Assembly (NCBI GenBank): GCA_039024315.1
Contig: JBCCQN010000126.1
Coordinates: forward strand, 1 to 23,880
DNA length: 23,880 nucleotides
Source of the DNA: JBCAWW01 sp039024315
Lineage (GTDB): Bacteria > Bacteroidota > Bacteroidia > J057
Direction: 5' to 3'
The notes under the pieces are model-generated. The model was given only the letters and a program-made list of their open reading frames with translations, was not told where the DNA came from and searched no databases. Both the position numbers and the translations under genes were made by a program. Below are positions 1-7,900 of the stretch, piece after piece (position 1 is the first letter of the stretch; the number at the start of each line of letters is the position of its first letter).

Positions 1-1084
1 AATTGAGGCGGGCGTCGCCCACGCTTCTTTCGCCGACGATGGTGTTTTCGGTGGCGCGTTTATAGCCACAGTGCAAGGTCGGCGCAATGACTAAATATTG
101 ATTGTCAGCGATCTCAGGGTCCTCGATATTGTTGCGCACATGATTGAATAGCGCCAAGTTGGGGCTGATGGAGACATCGTACCAAGAGGTGAACCAAAAG
201 CTAGGTACGCCAAAGTCCATATCGTCATGATACAAACCGCCTTCGTACCAAGCGGGATCATTGGGTTTGCGCATGATCATTTTTTCATAGATTTCCTCTT
301 TGCCATTGATATTTTTTATGATGTCCGAGACAGGTAGATGCGCCAAGGCTTCGGACATATCTACTCTCGGATTTTCGGGTGCGAGATCATAGAAGCGAGA
401 AATCCGGATCAGGTCTTCTTGGGTCGCTCCAGCGGGGATACGCGGCTTAAATTTATCGTGCTCCACCCCATACAGCCAAGAAGTAAATAGCATCTGCTGA
501 GCGCCGCCGCGATACCAATTGCCTTGCTCATAATAGTCTCCCACTCTACCTACACCAGCCCCATATCCTTGAGGGACCATAGCTGCATGTGAAGGATGGT
601 CCAAAGCTGCCACAGCCATTTGCCATTCGGCGGTAGAAGAACAGCCATAGGTGCCGATTTTGCCATTGCACCAGCTTTGATCTTTGAGCCAGCTAAAAGC
701 ATCATAGCCATCGGTCAAAGGCACTCCCAGTATATCCCACTCTCCTTCTGAGAAGTAGCGACCTCTTTCGTTTTGCACCACATAGGCGTAGCCTCGACTG
801 ACGGCTTCATAAGCGCGTTCTGCCGTGCGACCTCGGCGTTCGCCATCTCCCCAGCTATTGAAATTGTAAGGGGTGCGCGAAAAAATAACCGGTACCTGCG
901 CGTCGGTCTTGGGACGATAGATGTCGGTACATAAACGGACTCCATCTCGCATGGGCATCATCACTTTTTGATCGACGATGGCGATTTCTTCAAGCTTAGC
1001 CCAAGCGGCATCGGCCCGACTTTGGGCCCAAAGCGGAGTAAAAGCCCCTATAGAGACGGCTAACAATAAGAGATAAGATTTCAT
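1..1084 (-). CDS. Secreted CocE/NonD (S15-type) serine hydrolase, N-terminal 361 residues, runs off left edge
   Basis: The reading frame is open from the ATG at 1084 to base 1, so the C-terminus lies outside the window. Residues 1-20 are a signal peptide ending LWA before Gln21, so the enzyme is predicted to be exported. The body matches the alpha/beta-hydrolase core of the CocE/NonD and Xaa-Pro dipeptidyl-peptidase (S15) families. The early strand reads MPMRDGVRL (44-52). The nucleophile elbow is GTYGCSSTAEW, with Ser149 as likely nucleophile. The likely catalytic Asp is Asp303 in SWYD and the likely His is His338 in PTLHCGY. Family members run to about 550-650 residues and have a jelly-roll C-terminal domain, which would be the missing part. 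They cleave esters, amides or X-Pro dipeptides; the substrate here cannot be told. The family is fairly certain, the function is not. Confidence 0.85.
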   Translation of the reverse strand, partial: MKSYLLLLAVSIGAFTPLWAQSRADAAWAKLEEIAIVDQKVMMPMRDGVRLCTDIYRPKTDAQVPVIFSRTPYNFNSWGDGERRGRTAERAYEAVSRGYAYVVQNERGRYFSEGEWDILGVPLTDGYDAFSWLKDQSWCNGKIGTYGCSSTAEWQMAVAALDHPSHAAMVPQGYGAGVGRVGDYYEQGNWYRGGAQQMLFTSWLYGVEHDKFKPRIPAGATQEDLIRISRFYDLAPENPRVDMSEALAHLPVSDIIKNINGKEEIYEKMIMRKPNDPAWYEGGLYHDDMDFGVPSFWFTSWYDVSISPNLALFNHVRNNIEDPEIADNQYLVIAPTLHCGYKRATENTIVGERSVGDARLN

Positions 1085-1132
1085 GAATACAGTAGTGTTT
1101 AGATGTAGGGAGAAGTTACGCATTTATTTTTC

Positions 1133-1150
1133 ACTGCTTCGCAGAACGCT
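1133..1150 (+). repeat. Dispersed short repeat, copy A
   Basis: The sequence actgcttcgcagaacgct belongs to the window-wide repeat family. It lies between the methyltransferase stop and the hydrolase start. Its downstream flank (cttgcctccag) resembles the flank of the copy at 18976. Confidence 0.7.
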
Positions 1151-1201
1151 TGCCTCCAGCCGTCATCGGCGAAAAAGCATCGGCTTGGCGCATGACCATT
1201 T

Positions 1202-1221
1202 GTTCCGCGTCCGGAAAGCTT
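1202..1221 (-). repeat. Partial copy of a second repeat, shared with 16306-16325
   Basis: On the minus strand this reads aagctttccggacgcggaac. It matches the plus strand at 16306-16325 at 19 of 20 positions. It sits about 70 bases from copy A, so the two may be ends of one degenerate element of about 90 bases. Confidence 0.55.
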
Positions 1222-1237
1222 ACAAGAGTAAAAACTC

Positions 1238-1792
1238 CTAAAACCACTTAGGCAAAAACCTACCTGCTTTTTGACGATAGAGAGAATAGTGCTCGGAGAG
1301 ACTACTCTGACTAAATTTGTGCTCCTCAAATGTAGAAGCATGGTGATAAACAAAATAGGGGATCATCACCAACGGTAGCGTCCACCAATAGGGCGCCGCA
1401 ATAAAGCCGCCAATATATGTCAGGAGATAGGAGGTGTAGAAGGGATGCCTAATCCTTTTATAGGGCCCCTCTTGTACGAGATGGTCGGGTAAATTACTGG
1501 CGTATGCGCCCGTCAGGTTTTCCTCTCCATGAGTACGTAAACAGGCCCTAAACAATAAGTATGAACCTAAGCAGCAAAGACTCCCTAGGATAAAGCCGAG
1601 CGGGGAGATTTCGACCCATAAAATACAGCCTACCAGCAAGGCTTGACACGGCAGAATCAGATAGGCTAAGTATTTGGTCTGCTTTGGGACCCTTTGCTCG
1701 CTTTCGTAGTGAAAAAATTTGTAGGCCGCCCAGATAAAGCTACCAAAGTTGAAGGCCAAAAATAGGGCTAATAGGATATTGAGATAATACAT
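1238..1792 (-). CDS. Isoprenylcysteine carboxyl methyltransferase (ICMT)/PEMT-type membrane methyltransferase
   Basis: This is a 184-residue, strongly hydrophobic protein with about four to five membrane segments. The C-terminal half carries the ICMT/PEMT signature: EGPYKRIRHPFY, with Arg115, His116 and Pro117 in the SAM-binding turn. A hydrophobic hairpin follows, then FEEHKF and a C-terminal HYSLYRQKAGRFLP. Known members methylate prenylcysteine carboxylates or phospholipid amines in membranes; many bacterial ones have no known substrate. The frame extends 19 codons further up (to 1849), but I prefer the ATG at 1792 because it opens directly into the first membrane helix. It lies downstream of the acyl-synthase-like gene on the same strand, with a 257-base gap that holds an inverted repeat, so an operon is possible but not shown. 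A lipid-like carboxylate substrate from that neighbour is only a guess. Confidence 0.75.
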   Translation of the reverse strand: MYYLNILLALFLAFNFGSFIWAAYKFFHYESEQRVPKQTKYLAYLILPCQALLVGCILWVEISPLGFILGSLCCLGSYLLFRACLRTHGEENLTGAYASNLPDHLVQEGPYKRIRHPFYTSYLLTYIGGFIAAPYWWTLPLVMIPYFVYHHASTFEEHKFSQSSLSEHYSLYRQKAGRFLPKWF

Positions 1793-1946
1793 AATGCTTG
1801 TTAAGTAAGAAGTAGCAAGACAATAGTAGGTAGACCCCCAAAAGAGCACCCTGAAAGCGCATTGAAACTCAGATTTTTAAAGTCTCAATACTGGATACTG
1901 TTGTCTAGATACTTGATAAGGTGAGTAAGCCCGAAGGCTAAAGTAG

Positions 1947-2014
1947 GCAAGGCACAAAAGGAGCCAGTCCTTCTACTTTCAAGCAGCGAAGTAGCCAGCA
2001 GGCTTGTGCCTTGC
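1947..2014. repeat. Inverted repeat, 11-bp perfect arms, between the methyltransferase and acyl-synthase genes
   Basis: The arms gcaaggcacaa (1947-1957) and ttgtgccttgc (2004-2014) are perfect complements. They enclose 46 bases that hold a second, imperfect stem (ctactttc with gaagtag). No T-run follows on either strand, so this is not a plain intrinsic terminator. It may be a repeat element or an RNA structure between two co-directional genes. Confidence 0.6.
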
Positions 2015-2049
2015 ACAGAAAAATTTAGTGATTGGGATCTCTGTTAATC

Positions 2050-2760
2050 TTAGGCAGACATGCTGTTTGAAAAGATGCCCGAAAAGGCCAAAAGTCGAGT
2101 CCGTAGCTCTTTGTATCGTTCAATACATGTTGCTACGTCTATGCCTAAGGTCTCAGGATCAGCGTAAGTAAAGCTACATTCCTGCGGCAATGAAACGGCC
2201 ATCGGTACTAAATCGAGACCGACCATCATCTTGATCGGAGCGATGGCGTTCATACCCATGTACTTTTCGTAAAACCGCTGGTGTCTAGGCCTGATAATGG
2301 TGGTCATATAGTCCACCTGCTCTACTTGTACCGCAATATTGTGGACGCGAAACAAGATTCCCTGAATTTCAAAGGAGGTTCTTCGATCTAACTCAGGCGA
2401 AATAGCAAAGCGACTAGACTCCAAGATCGGGCTGCGTCTTTTGGCTGCCAAGGACGCAAAGCTTTCCGGATAATAGCCACTTAGTTGACATGCTTGCCAG
2501 CCATAGGCCGCATTGTAGGTGAGACTCCGGACGGTACCAAGTATCTCGCCATGGCGTTTGACAATAAATAGCTTACAATTGGATTGATAATCAAACTCAT
2601 CTCCTTCTGGAGATAGGATTTGATCTTCCGTTACGGCATAAAACTGGGCCCTGCTTTTTAGGGCTTCTTCCCACTCTTGTGGACTAAGACACATCTCTAC
2701 TTGGTAGTCACCAGAGGTAAACAGGATAGAGTTATCCCTTTCGTAATTGATAGCTTTCAT
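2050..2760 (-). CDS. LuxI/FeeM-type N-acyl transferase (acyl-homoserine lactone or N-acyl amino acid synthase fold)
   Basis: The 236-residue protein carries the residue pattern of the autoinducer-synthase branch of the GNAT fold. In order: Arg37 and Phe40 (SRAQFY), an acidic turn EFDYQSN with Glu55 and Asp57, Arg78 in GTVRSL, the diagnostic ESSRF at 114-118, and RPRHQRFYEKYMGM (157-170), the C-terminal acceptor region seen in FeeM-like proteins. LuxI enzymes join an acyl group from acyl-ACP to SAM; FeeM-type enzymes join it to an amino acid such as tyrosine. At 236 residues it is longer than typical LuxI (about 200) and nearer the FeeM or exosortase-associated branch. There is no LuxR-type regulator in the window. 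The frame starts at the only good ATG. Upstream are two inverted repeats in a 626-base gap. The fold is fairly sure; the product is open. Confidence 0.75.
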   Translation of the reverse strand: MKAINYERDNSILFTSGDYQVEMCLSPQEWEEALKSRAQFYAVTEDQILSPEGDEFDYQSNCKLFIVKRHGEILGTVRSLTYNAAYGWQACQLSGYYPESFASLAAKRRSPILESSRFAISPELDRRTSFEIQGILFRVHNIAVQVEQVDYMTTIIRPRHQRFYEKYMGMNAIAPIKMMVGLDLVPMAVSLPQECSFTYADPETLGIDVATCIERYKELRTRLLAFSGIFSNSMSA

Positions 2761-2784
2761 GTTAGTAGAAGTTCGGAAAAGTGT

Positions 2785-2816
2785 TCCTGCTCAACTAGCT
2801 TGGGAAATGAGCAGGA
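2785..2816. promoter_or_regulatory. Inverted repeat in the presumed leader of the acyl-synthase gene
   Basis: The perfect 9-bp arms tcctgctca (2785-2793) and tgagcagga (2808-2816) are separated by 14 bases. They begin 25 bases upstream of the minus-strand start at 2760, so they would form a hairpin in the 5' leader or an operator. The role is inferred from position only. Confidence 0.4.
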
Positions 2817-2844
2817 GTTTGAAAGAAACAAAATCATCTAGGGA

Positions 2845-2867
2845 CGAATCGGCTTGATCATGATTCG
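2845..2867. promoter_or_regulatory. Short inverted repeat upstream of the acyl-synthase gene
   Basis: The arms cgaatc and gattcg flank 11 bases that include the palindrome tgatca. It lies about 85-107 bases upstream of the start, a plausible operator position. The arms are short, so chance is not excluded. Confidence 0.25.
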
Positions 2868-3298
2868 CCTTCGTCTCTAATCCAAAGCCGAAGCTTCAGA
2901 TTAAGGCTTGGTAATTCAACTTAGCTTCTCTCTCTCTATTTGTTGGTGCATCAGCTGTCAGCTAGGCTGCAGGGATGACCGTGGGGCTGGTTTAATTAAT
3001 CAGTGTTGTGAATAGTTCGCATAGTTTGGAGTGTTAAAAAGTAAAACAATAGCTGCGCTTAAGGGCTCTGTTAGCACTGTGCCATAGAAATTGTGGGGGT
3101 CCCTGTATGCTTGACGTATCAGAGGAGGGGAATTCATTTATGCTTTGCTAATACTTGATTTTGGAGGCTATTTTTGCTCGAATTTCGCGCCCAGAGCCTT
3201 CAAAAAATCAGAATGTTACCTTCCGTTTGACGAATACCGCTCTCTCACATGAATATGGCAATCAAAGATTATCCTTTTGCTAAGGAGGACATGAGGGG

Positions 3299-3318
3299 AG
3301 GCGTTCCGCGCAGCGAGA
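3299..3318 (-). repeat. Dispersed short repeat, copy B
   Basis: The plus strand reads aggcgttccgcgcagcgaga, the reverse orientation relative to copy A. It lies about 70 bases upstream of the SGNH hydrolase start. Confidence 0.7.
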
Positions 3319-3386
3319 AAAGACGCAGAGGGTAGGGTGAGTCCTTGCTTAGCGATTGTAGAGAGGAAACAACAATAATTCTCAGC

Positions 3387-4121
3387 ATGAAAAATCATAT
3401 TGCCCCGCTTTTCTTATCCCTACTCCTACTCACTACTTTTGGCTGCGAAGAAGAGCTTTGCGCTCCCTCGTCTCCCTCAGCATCTGCTATCACGATTTTG
3501 CCTTTGGGCGATTCGCGGGTAGAGGGCGGCACGCCTGAGTTTGATAGTTATCGCTACGATTTGTGGAAGTTACTAAGCCAAAATGCTTGGGAAACGGATT
3601 TTATCGGTTCTCGCCAAGATGAATACAAATACGAAGCGGTAGATGGAAAATGCTTTGACAATGAGCATGAAGGGACAGGAGGTGCCATGACGCGCGATAT
3701 TTTGGAAACCTTACAAAGCCTCAATTTAGAAACTGAAGCTGATGTGGTATTGCTTGGTATCGGTGGCAATGACCTGACCGATGGTGGTCTTGAGGTGGCT
3801 GAGGTCATCGACAATATGAAGCAAATCATCGTCGCGCTACAAGCGCGCAATGACAACCTAATCATCTTCGTGGAACAAATTGCGCCGGGCAGATCAGATT
3901 TTATGACCGCAGATTTACAACAGACCTTCGAGCAATTCAATCAGCAGATTCCCGATTTGACTGATCTCCAAAACAATACCGATTCAAAAGTCATCATCGT
4001 CGATATGGCCCAAGGCTGGAGCGATGATTATATGGCGGATGAAGTGCACTACAATCGGGCGGGTGCGCAAGTGGTCGCCGAACGATATTTTCAGGCCATG
4101 CAAGCAAATGTAGTTAGATAA
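3387..4121 (+). CDS. SGNH/GDSL-family esterase lipoprotein (XynE/CE3-like)
   Basis: The 244-residue protein starts with a lipoprotein signal peptide: a Lys-containing start, a Leu-rich core and TTFGC with lipidated Cys20, followed by Glu residues. SGNH blocks appear in order: GDSRVEGG (nucleophile Ser43), the region HEGTGGAM (94-101), GIGGND (Asn128) and DEVHYN with Asp218 and His221. The HEG-x-GG stretch after block I is typical of carbohydrate-esterase CE3 and XynE-like members, which remove acetyl groups from plant or other polysaccharides. An ATG-less extension upstream exists, but the ATG at 3387 opens straight into the signal peptide. The enzyme should sit on a membrane facing outward. 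Substrate specificity is inferred. It ends 58 bases before the convergent arfB stop. Confidence 0.85.
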   Translation: MKNHIAPLFLSLLLLTTFGCEEELCAPSSPSASAITILPLGDSRVEGGTPEFDSYRYDLWKLLSQNAWETDFIGSRQDEYKYEAVDGKCFDNEHEGTGGAMTRDILETLQSLNLETEADVVLLGIGGNDLTDGGLEVAEVIDNMKQIIVALQARNDNLIIFVEQIAPGRSDFMTADLQQTFEQFNQQIPDLTDLQNNTDSKVIIVDMAQGWSDDYMADEVHYNRAGAQVVAERYFQAMQANVVR

Positions 4122-4130
4122 GCTGTAGTA

Positions 4131-4176
4131 GATCAATGTAGGGGCTAGGTTTCCCACTTAGTCCTTTGCATTGATC
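4131..4176. terminator. Stem-loop between convergent genes
   Basis: The outer arms gatcaatg (4131-4138) and cattgatc (4169-4176) pair perfectly, and the inner GGGGCTAGG and CTTAGTCC stretches extend the stem with G-U pairs. It lies exactly between the two convergent stop codons, so it may end transcription from both sides. It lacks a T-run on either strand. Confidence 0.45.
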
Positions 4177-4179
4177 ACC

Positions 4180-4581
4180 TCAAAACCAATCCTTGCGGCG
4201 GTTTTGCTTCTTCTCGCTCTTGTGGCGTTTATCCTTGAGTCTTTTTTCTTTCACGCTGCGCGGAACGCTTCTCTTTTTGCGCACTTTGACGGGCGTAAGC
4301 GCTGTTTTGACCAACTGATGAAAACGCTCGCTAACAATCTCTTTATTTTTGAGCTGGGAGCGGGTTTCCTCACAAGTAAGTTGCAGCACATCCTCTTGAC
4401 TGATATAGCCGCCTAACTTCTCCCGAATGATCTCCTTTTGCCAATCGACCAATAGCTGACTCGCGGCCAAATCAAACCTGAGCAGGACTTTTGTCTCTAC
4501 CTTATTGACATTCTGGCCGCCCTTGCCGCCGCTGCGGCTAAAGCTGTATTGGAGTTCTGCGCTGAGATCAAGCATCATCAT
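4180..4581 (-). CDS. arfB: Peptidyl-tRNA hydrolase ArfB, alternative ribosome rescue
   Basis: This 133-residue protein has the release-factor domain-3 fold with the catalytic GGQ (residues 21-23) in SGGKGGQNVNKVETKV. A Lys/Arg-rich C-terminal tail (99-131) in the known factor enters the empty mRNA channel of stalled ribosomes. It hydrolyses peptidyl-tRNA on non-stop ribosomes. The length fits E. coli ArfB (140). Three ATG codons stand in a row at the start, so the exact start is uncertain by two residues. The tail segment SVPRSV (105-110) is encoded by a copy of the dispersed repeat. The protein keeps the expected length there, so the repeat seems to have replaced or fortuitously matched tail codons rather than lengthened the gene. 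Confidence 0.92.
   Translation of the reverse strand: MMMLDLSAELQYSFSRSGGKGGQNVNKVETKVLLRFDLAASQLLVDWQKEIIREKLGGYISQEDVLQLTCEETRSQLKNKEIVSERFHQLVKTALTPVKVRKKRSVPRSVKEKRLKDKRHKSEKKQNRRKDWF
4251..4270 (+). repeat. Dispersed short repeat, copy C, inside arfB
   Basis: The sequence tcacgctgcgcggaacgctt matches the repeat family and is read in frame by arfB on the other strand as part of its basic tail. Confidence 0.6.
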
Positions 4582-4922
4582 GCATAACGGATCAGAGGCG
4601 GTTTCGTTTCAGTTGGCTGCGCCCAACGATTGGCTCAATTAGGCGTTCCGCGTAGCGGTAAAATACGGTAAATCAATCGTGAGAAGGCGTGCATACCCCA
4701 AGCAGATTAGGCTGTGAGACAAAGCTTTCGGTAGTAAAACCCACAAAATGCCCCCAATCAACCCAAAATAGTTCTCAAATAGGCCGCAAGCAGGAGGGAT
4801 GCTCGATGAAGCGACCAATGAGCCTTAGGTTATGACCATTAAAACGAAAGGCCTCGGTAGGGAGGGGAAAAATTACGATTTTTGGTAATAAATACGACTA
4901 CCCTATTAAGCCTTTTTTGATT
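4582..4922. other. 341-base intergenic region
   Basis: It lies between the divergent arfB and large secreted-protein genes. It holds repeat copy D and an A/T-rich stretch (4868-4922) that probably carries the promoter of the downstream gene. No exact consensus box and no further gene are visible. Confidence 0.6.
4641..4660 (-). repeat. Dispersed short repeat, copy D
   Basis: The plus strand reads aggcgttccgcgtagcggta, one of the best matches to the consensus. Its tail agrees with copy I at 19119. Confidence 0.75.
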
Positions 4923-7900
4923 ATGCGTTTTCGTAATAAGCTACGAAACCCTCTTTTGCTTGTCTTGAACCTATTGCTCTGGCCTGTGCTGCTTTGGGCC
5001 CAAGCACCAACCTTTAACGCGAGTACTTTAAATCTCGACAATCTTGTCAATGTAGGGGCTTCCACCTTTTTGCAGTTTGGCCCTGATGGTCGTCTCTACG
5101 TCGTAGAACGCTATGGCAATATCTTCGCTTTGGATATTCAGCAAAATGCGGCCAATAACTATCAGGTAACGGCAGCCGAGACCATCGGCTTGGTGAGAAA
5201 TATTCCCAATCATAATGACGATGGCACTCTTAGCACGACTACGAATCGTGAAGCTACTGCCATCGTTGTAAGAGGTACAGCAACTAATCCCGTCATTTAT
5301 GCTTCTTCCAGTGATGTGCGCATCGGGGGGCCTAGCGGAGATAAAAATCTAGATACCAATTCTGGTATCATTACCCGTCTCACTTGGAATGGTAATGCTT
5401 GGATTGCGGTCGATATCGTAAGAGGCTTGCCGCGCAGCGAAGAAAATCACGCCAGCCACGGCATGGAGTATGTCGTCATCAATGGTACCAATTATCTCCT
5501 GCTCGCTCAAGGCGGCCACACCAATGCGGGTAGTCCTTCTAAAAACTTTGCTTGGGTCTGTGAATATGCGCTTTCGGCGGCTGTTCTAGCTATTAATCTC
5601 GATCAGATCGATACTATGCCCATCCAGACGGATGCCAACTCTGGCCGGCAGTTTGTCTATGATATTCCTACCCTCGACGATCCTACTCGCGCCAATGCCA
5701 ACGGTATCAGCGATCCTAATGATCCTGCCTACAACGGTATTGATGTCAATGATCCTTTTGGCGGCAATGATGGTTTGAATCAAGCAAAGCTAGTGGCAAA
5801 TGGTCCGGTAGAGATGTTTTCTCCCGGTTATCGCAATGCCTACGATCTAGTCGTAACCGAAAGCGGTGCTGTCTATGTTACGGATAATGGTGCTAATGGC
5901 GGTTGGGGCGGCTATCCCGAAAACGAAGGCTTGGCGGGCAATGTGACCAATCGTTTTCGGCCCGGCGAACCGGGGAGTACCGCTGCTGACAATGGCGAAG
6001 CCAAGGTCGATAATAAGGATCATCTCACCCGTATCACTAACGATATCCAAAATTATACTTTTGGTAGCTTCTATGGCGGCCATCCCAATCCTACTCGTGC
6101 CAACCCAAGCGGCGCGGGCCTCTTTACCAGTGGGACGCATTCAGCTGATCCCGGCGATAGCAATGGCAATACTTATACCGATGATTGGTTTCGAACGCAA
6201 ATTTTGAGCGTCAATAACGCCAACTTTAGTACCCAATCATTGCCGGTGGATTGGCCACCTGTACCCACTAATTTGGCGGACGTCCGTCAGGGAGATTATC
6301 GTTTGCCGAGTGGCACCAATCCCGATGGGGCGGATGATGATATTGTCACCCTCCTCCAAAACAACTCCAATGCGATTGACGAATACACGGCCACTACTTT
6401 TGGTGGCGCGATGAAAGGGGATCTCATTATCGGCCGCAATGGCGGCGGGAACCTGCATAGAATTAGCTTCAATCCCGATGGCAGCCTCAAGAGCTATGAT
6501 CAAAACTGGATCAGTGGCGTGGGCGGCAATGCGTTGGGGGTTACTTGCAACAGCAATACCGACCCCTTTCCCGGTACCATTTGGGTCGCCTCTTTCAATG
6601 GCAGTATCAAAGTCTTTGAGCCCCAAGGGGCCATCGTTTGTATTTACCCTGGTGATCCCGGCTACGATCCTAATGCAGATAATGATCTCGATGGTTTTAC
6701 CAATCAAGACGAAGACCTCAACGGAACTGATATGTGCGCTGCGGCTTCGCAGCCCAATGATTTTGATGGCGATAAGCTATCTGATCTGATCGATTTGGAT
6801 GATGATGGCGATGGCACGCCTGATGCGCTCGATCCGCTACAAATGGGTATGCCTTTTGATCTGCCAGTGGTCAACGAGCTCTTTTCGGATCAGCTGGACC
6901 TAAAAGGCTATCTCGGTCTCGGCCTGACGGGACTGATGAACAATGGGGCGGCCAATCCCAATTACTTGGCTTGGCTCGACGATCCCGAGGCGTCCAATAC
7001 CGATGTAGATGATATCTATGGCGGTGCTGTCGGGGGGATGACGATCTATCATACTACAGGAGATGCTACCAACAATACGCAGGAAAAGGCTTTTCAATAT
7101 GGCGTCAATGTCGATATCAGTAGCGATACTTTTGTGGTAGCAGCGCGTATGCTACCTCCTTTCTATAATCATAGTGCTAGCGAGTCTCAAGGCATTTTTA
7201 TTGGGGATGGGAGCCAAGAGGATTATCTCAAATTGGTGCTTAGTGCTACGAGTCTGAGCCTGCAAGGCGAAGATGCGGGCAGCCTTTTGGGAGTAGTCGC
7301 TAATCAAAATATTGCTTCTATCCCTTCTAATCTGGATCTATACTTCGAGATAGATCCCGTCAATGGTCGTGTACAGGCCAAATACTCGCTTGACAATGGC
7401 AATACTCAGTTCAATTTAGGAACGCCTTTTAGCATGAGTGGAGCCCTGCTCAATGCGGTACAAAATCCTTCTCAGCCCTTGGCTGTAGGCATGATCGGCA
7501 CCGCCGATATGGACGATGGGTTTGCTTCTAATTGGGACTTCCTCAATGTGGAAGGTAAGCCCCTGAGCCCGCCCCAAAATGTGGTTTTTCGTGTCAATTG
7601 TGGAGGCGCTACTGTGCCTGCGATTGACGGAGGAATTGATTGGTTGACTGATGCTGGTAGTACTTTGGCTGCCCAAGGCTTTACGGTCAATACGGGTAGT
7701 ACCTTCGGTGGAACGGCCAACGCTTGGAGTCCTGAAGTACCGGCAGTCATCGAAGCCTTTACCCCCCTTGGGATACTGAACTCAGAGCGTTGGGACGCTA
7801 GTGCTGCGCCGGAGATGAAATACACCTTTGACGTGCAAAGTGCTGGTAATTATGTGGTTAGGCTGTATTTTCGCGATGCCTTCAGTGGTACTAGCACGGC

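Larger units (their letters stand above)
2761..3386. other. 626-base intergenic region between two divergent genes
   Basis: No convincing gene is present. The region holds two inverted repeats near the acyl-synthase start (2785-2816 and 2845-2867) and repeat copy B at 3299. It should contain promoters for both flanking genes, but no exact TAnnTTTG box was found for either. A 60-codon minus frame at 3216-3398 crosses the repeat and looks non-coding. Confidence 0.6.

Noticed and set aside
3216..3398. 60-codon minus-strand frame upstream of the SGNH hydrolase
   Set aside because: It runs across repeat copy B and into the start of the SGNH gene, with no recognisable domain; it looks like chance coding of a repeat.
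5421..5441. Repeat-like gaggcttgccgcgcagcga in the large secreted protein gene
   Set aside because: It codes LPRSEEN, a standard motif of the sugar-dehydrogenase-like propeller.
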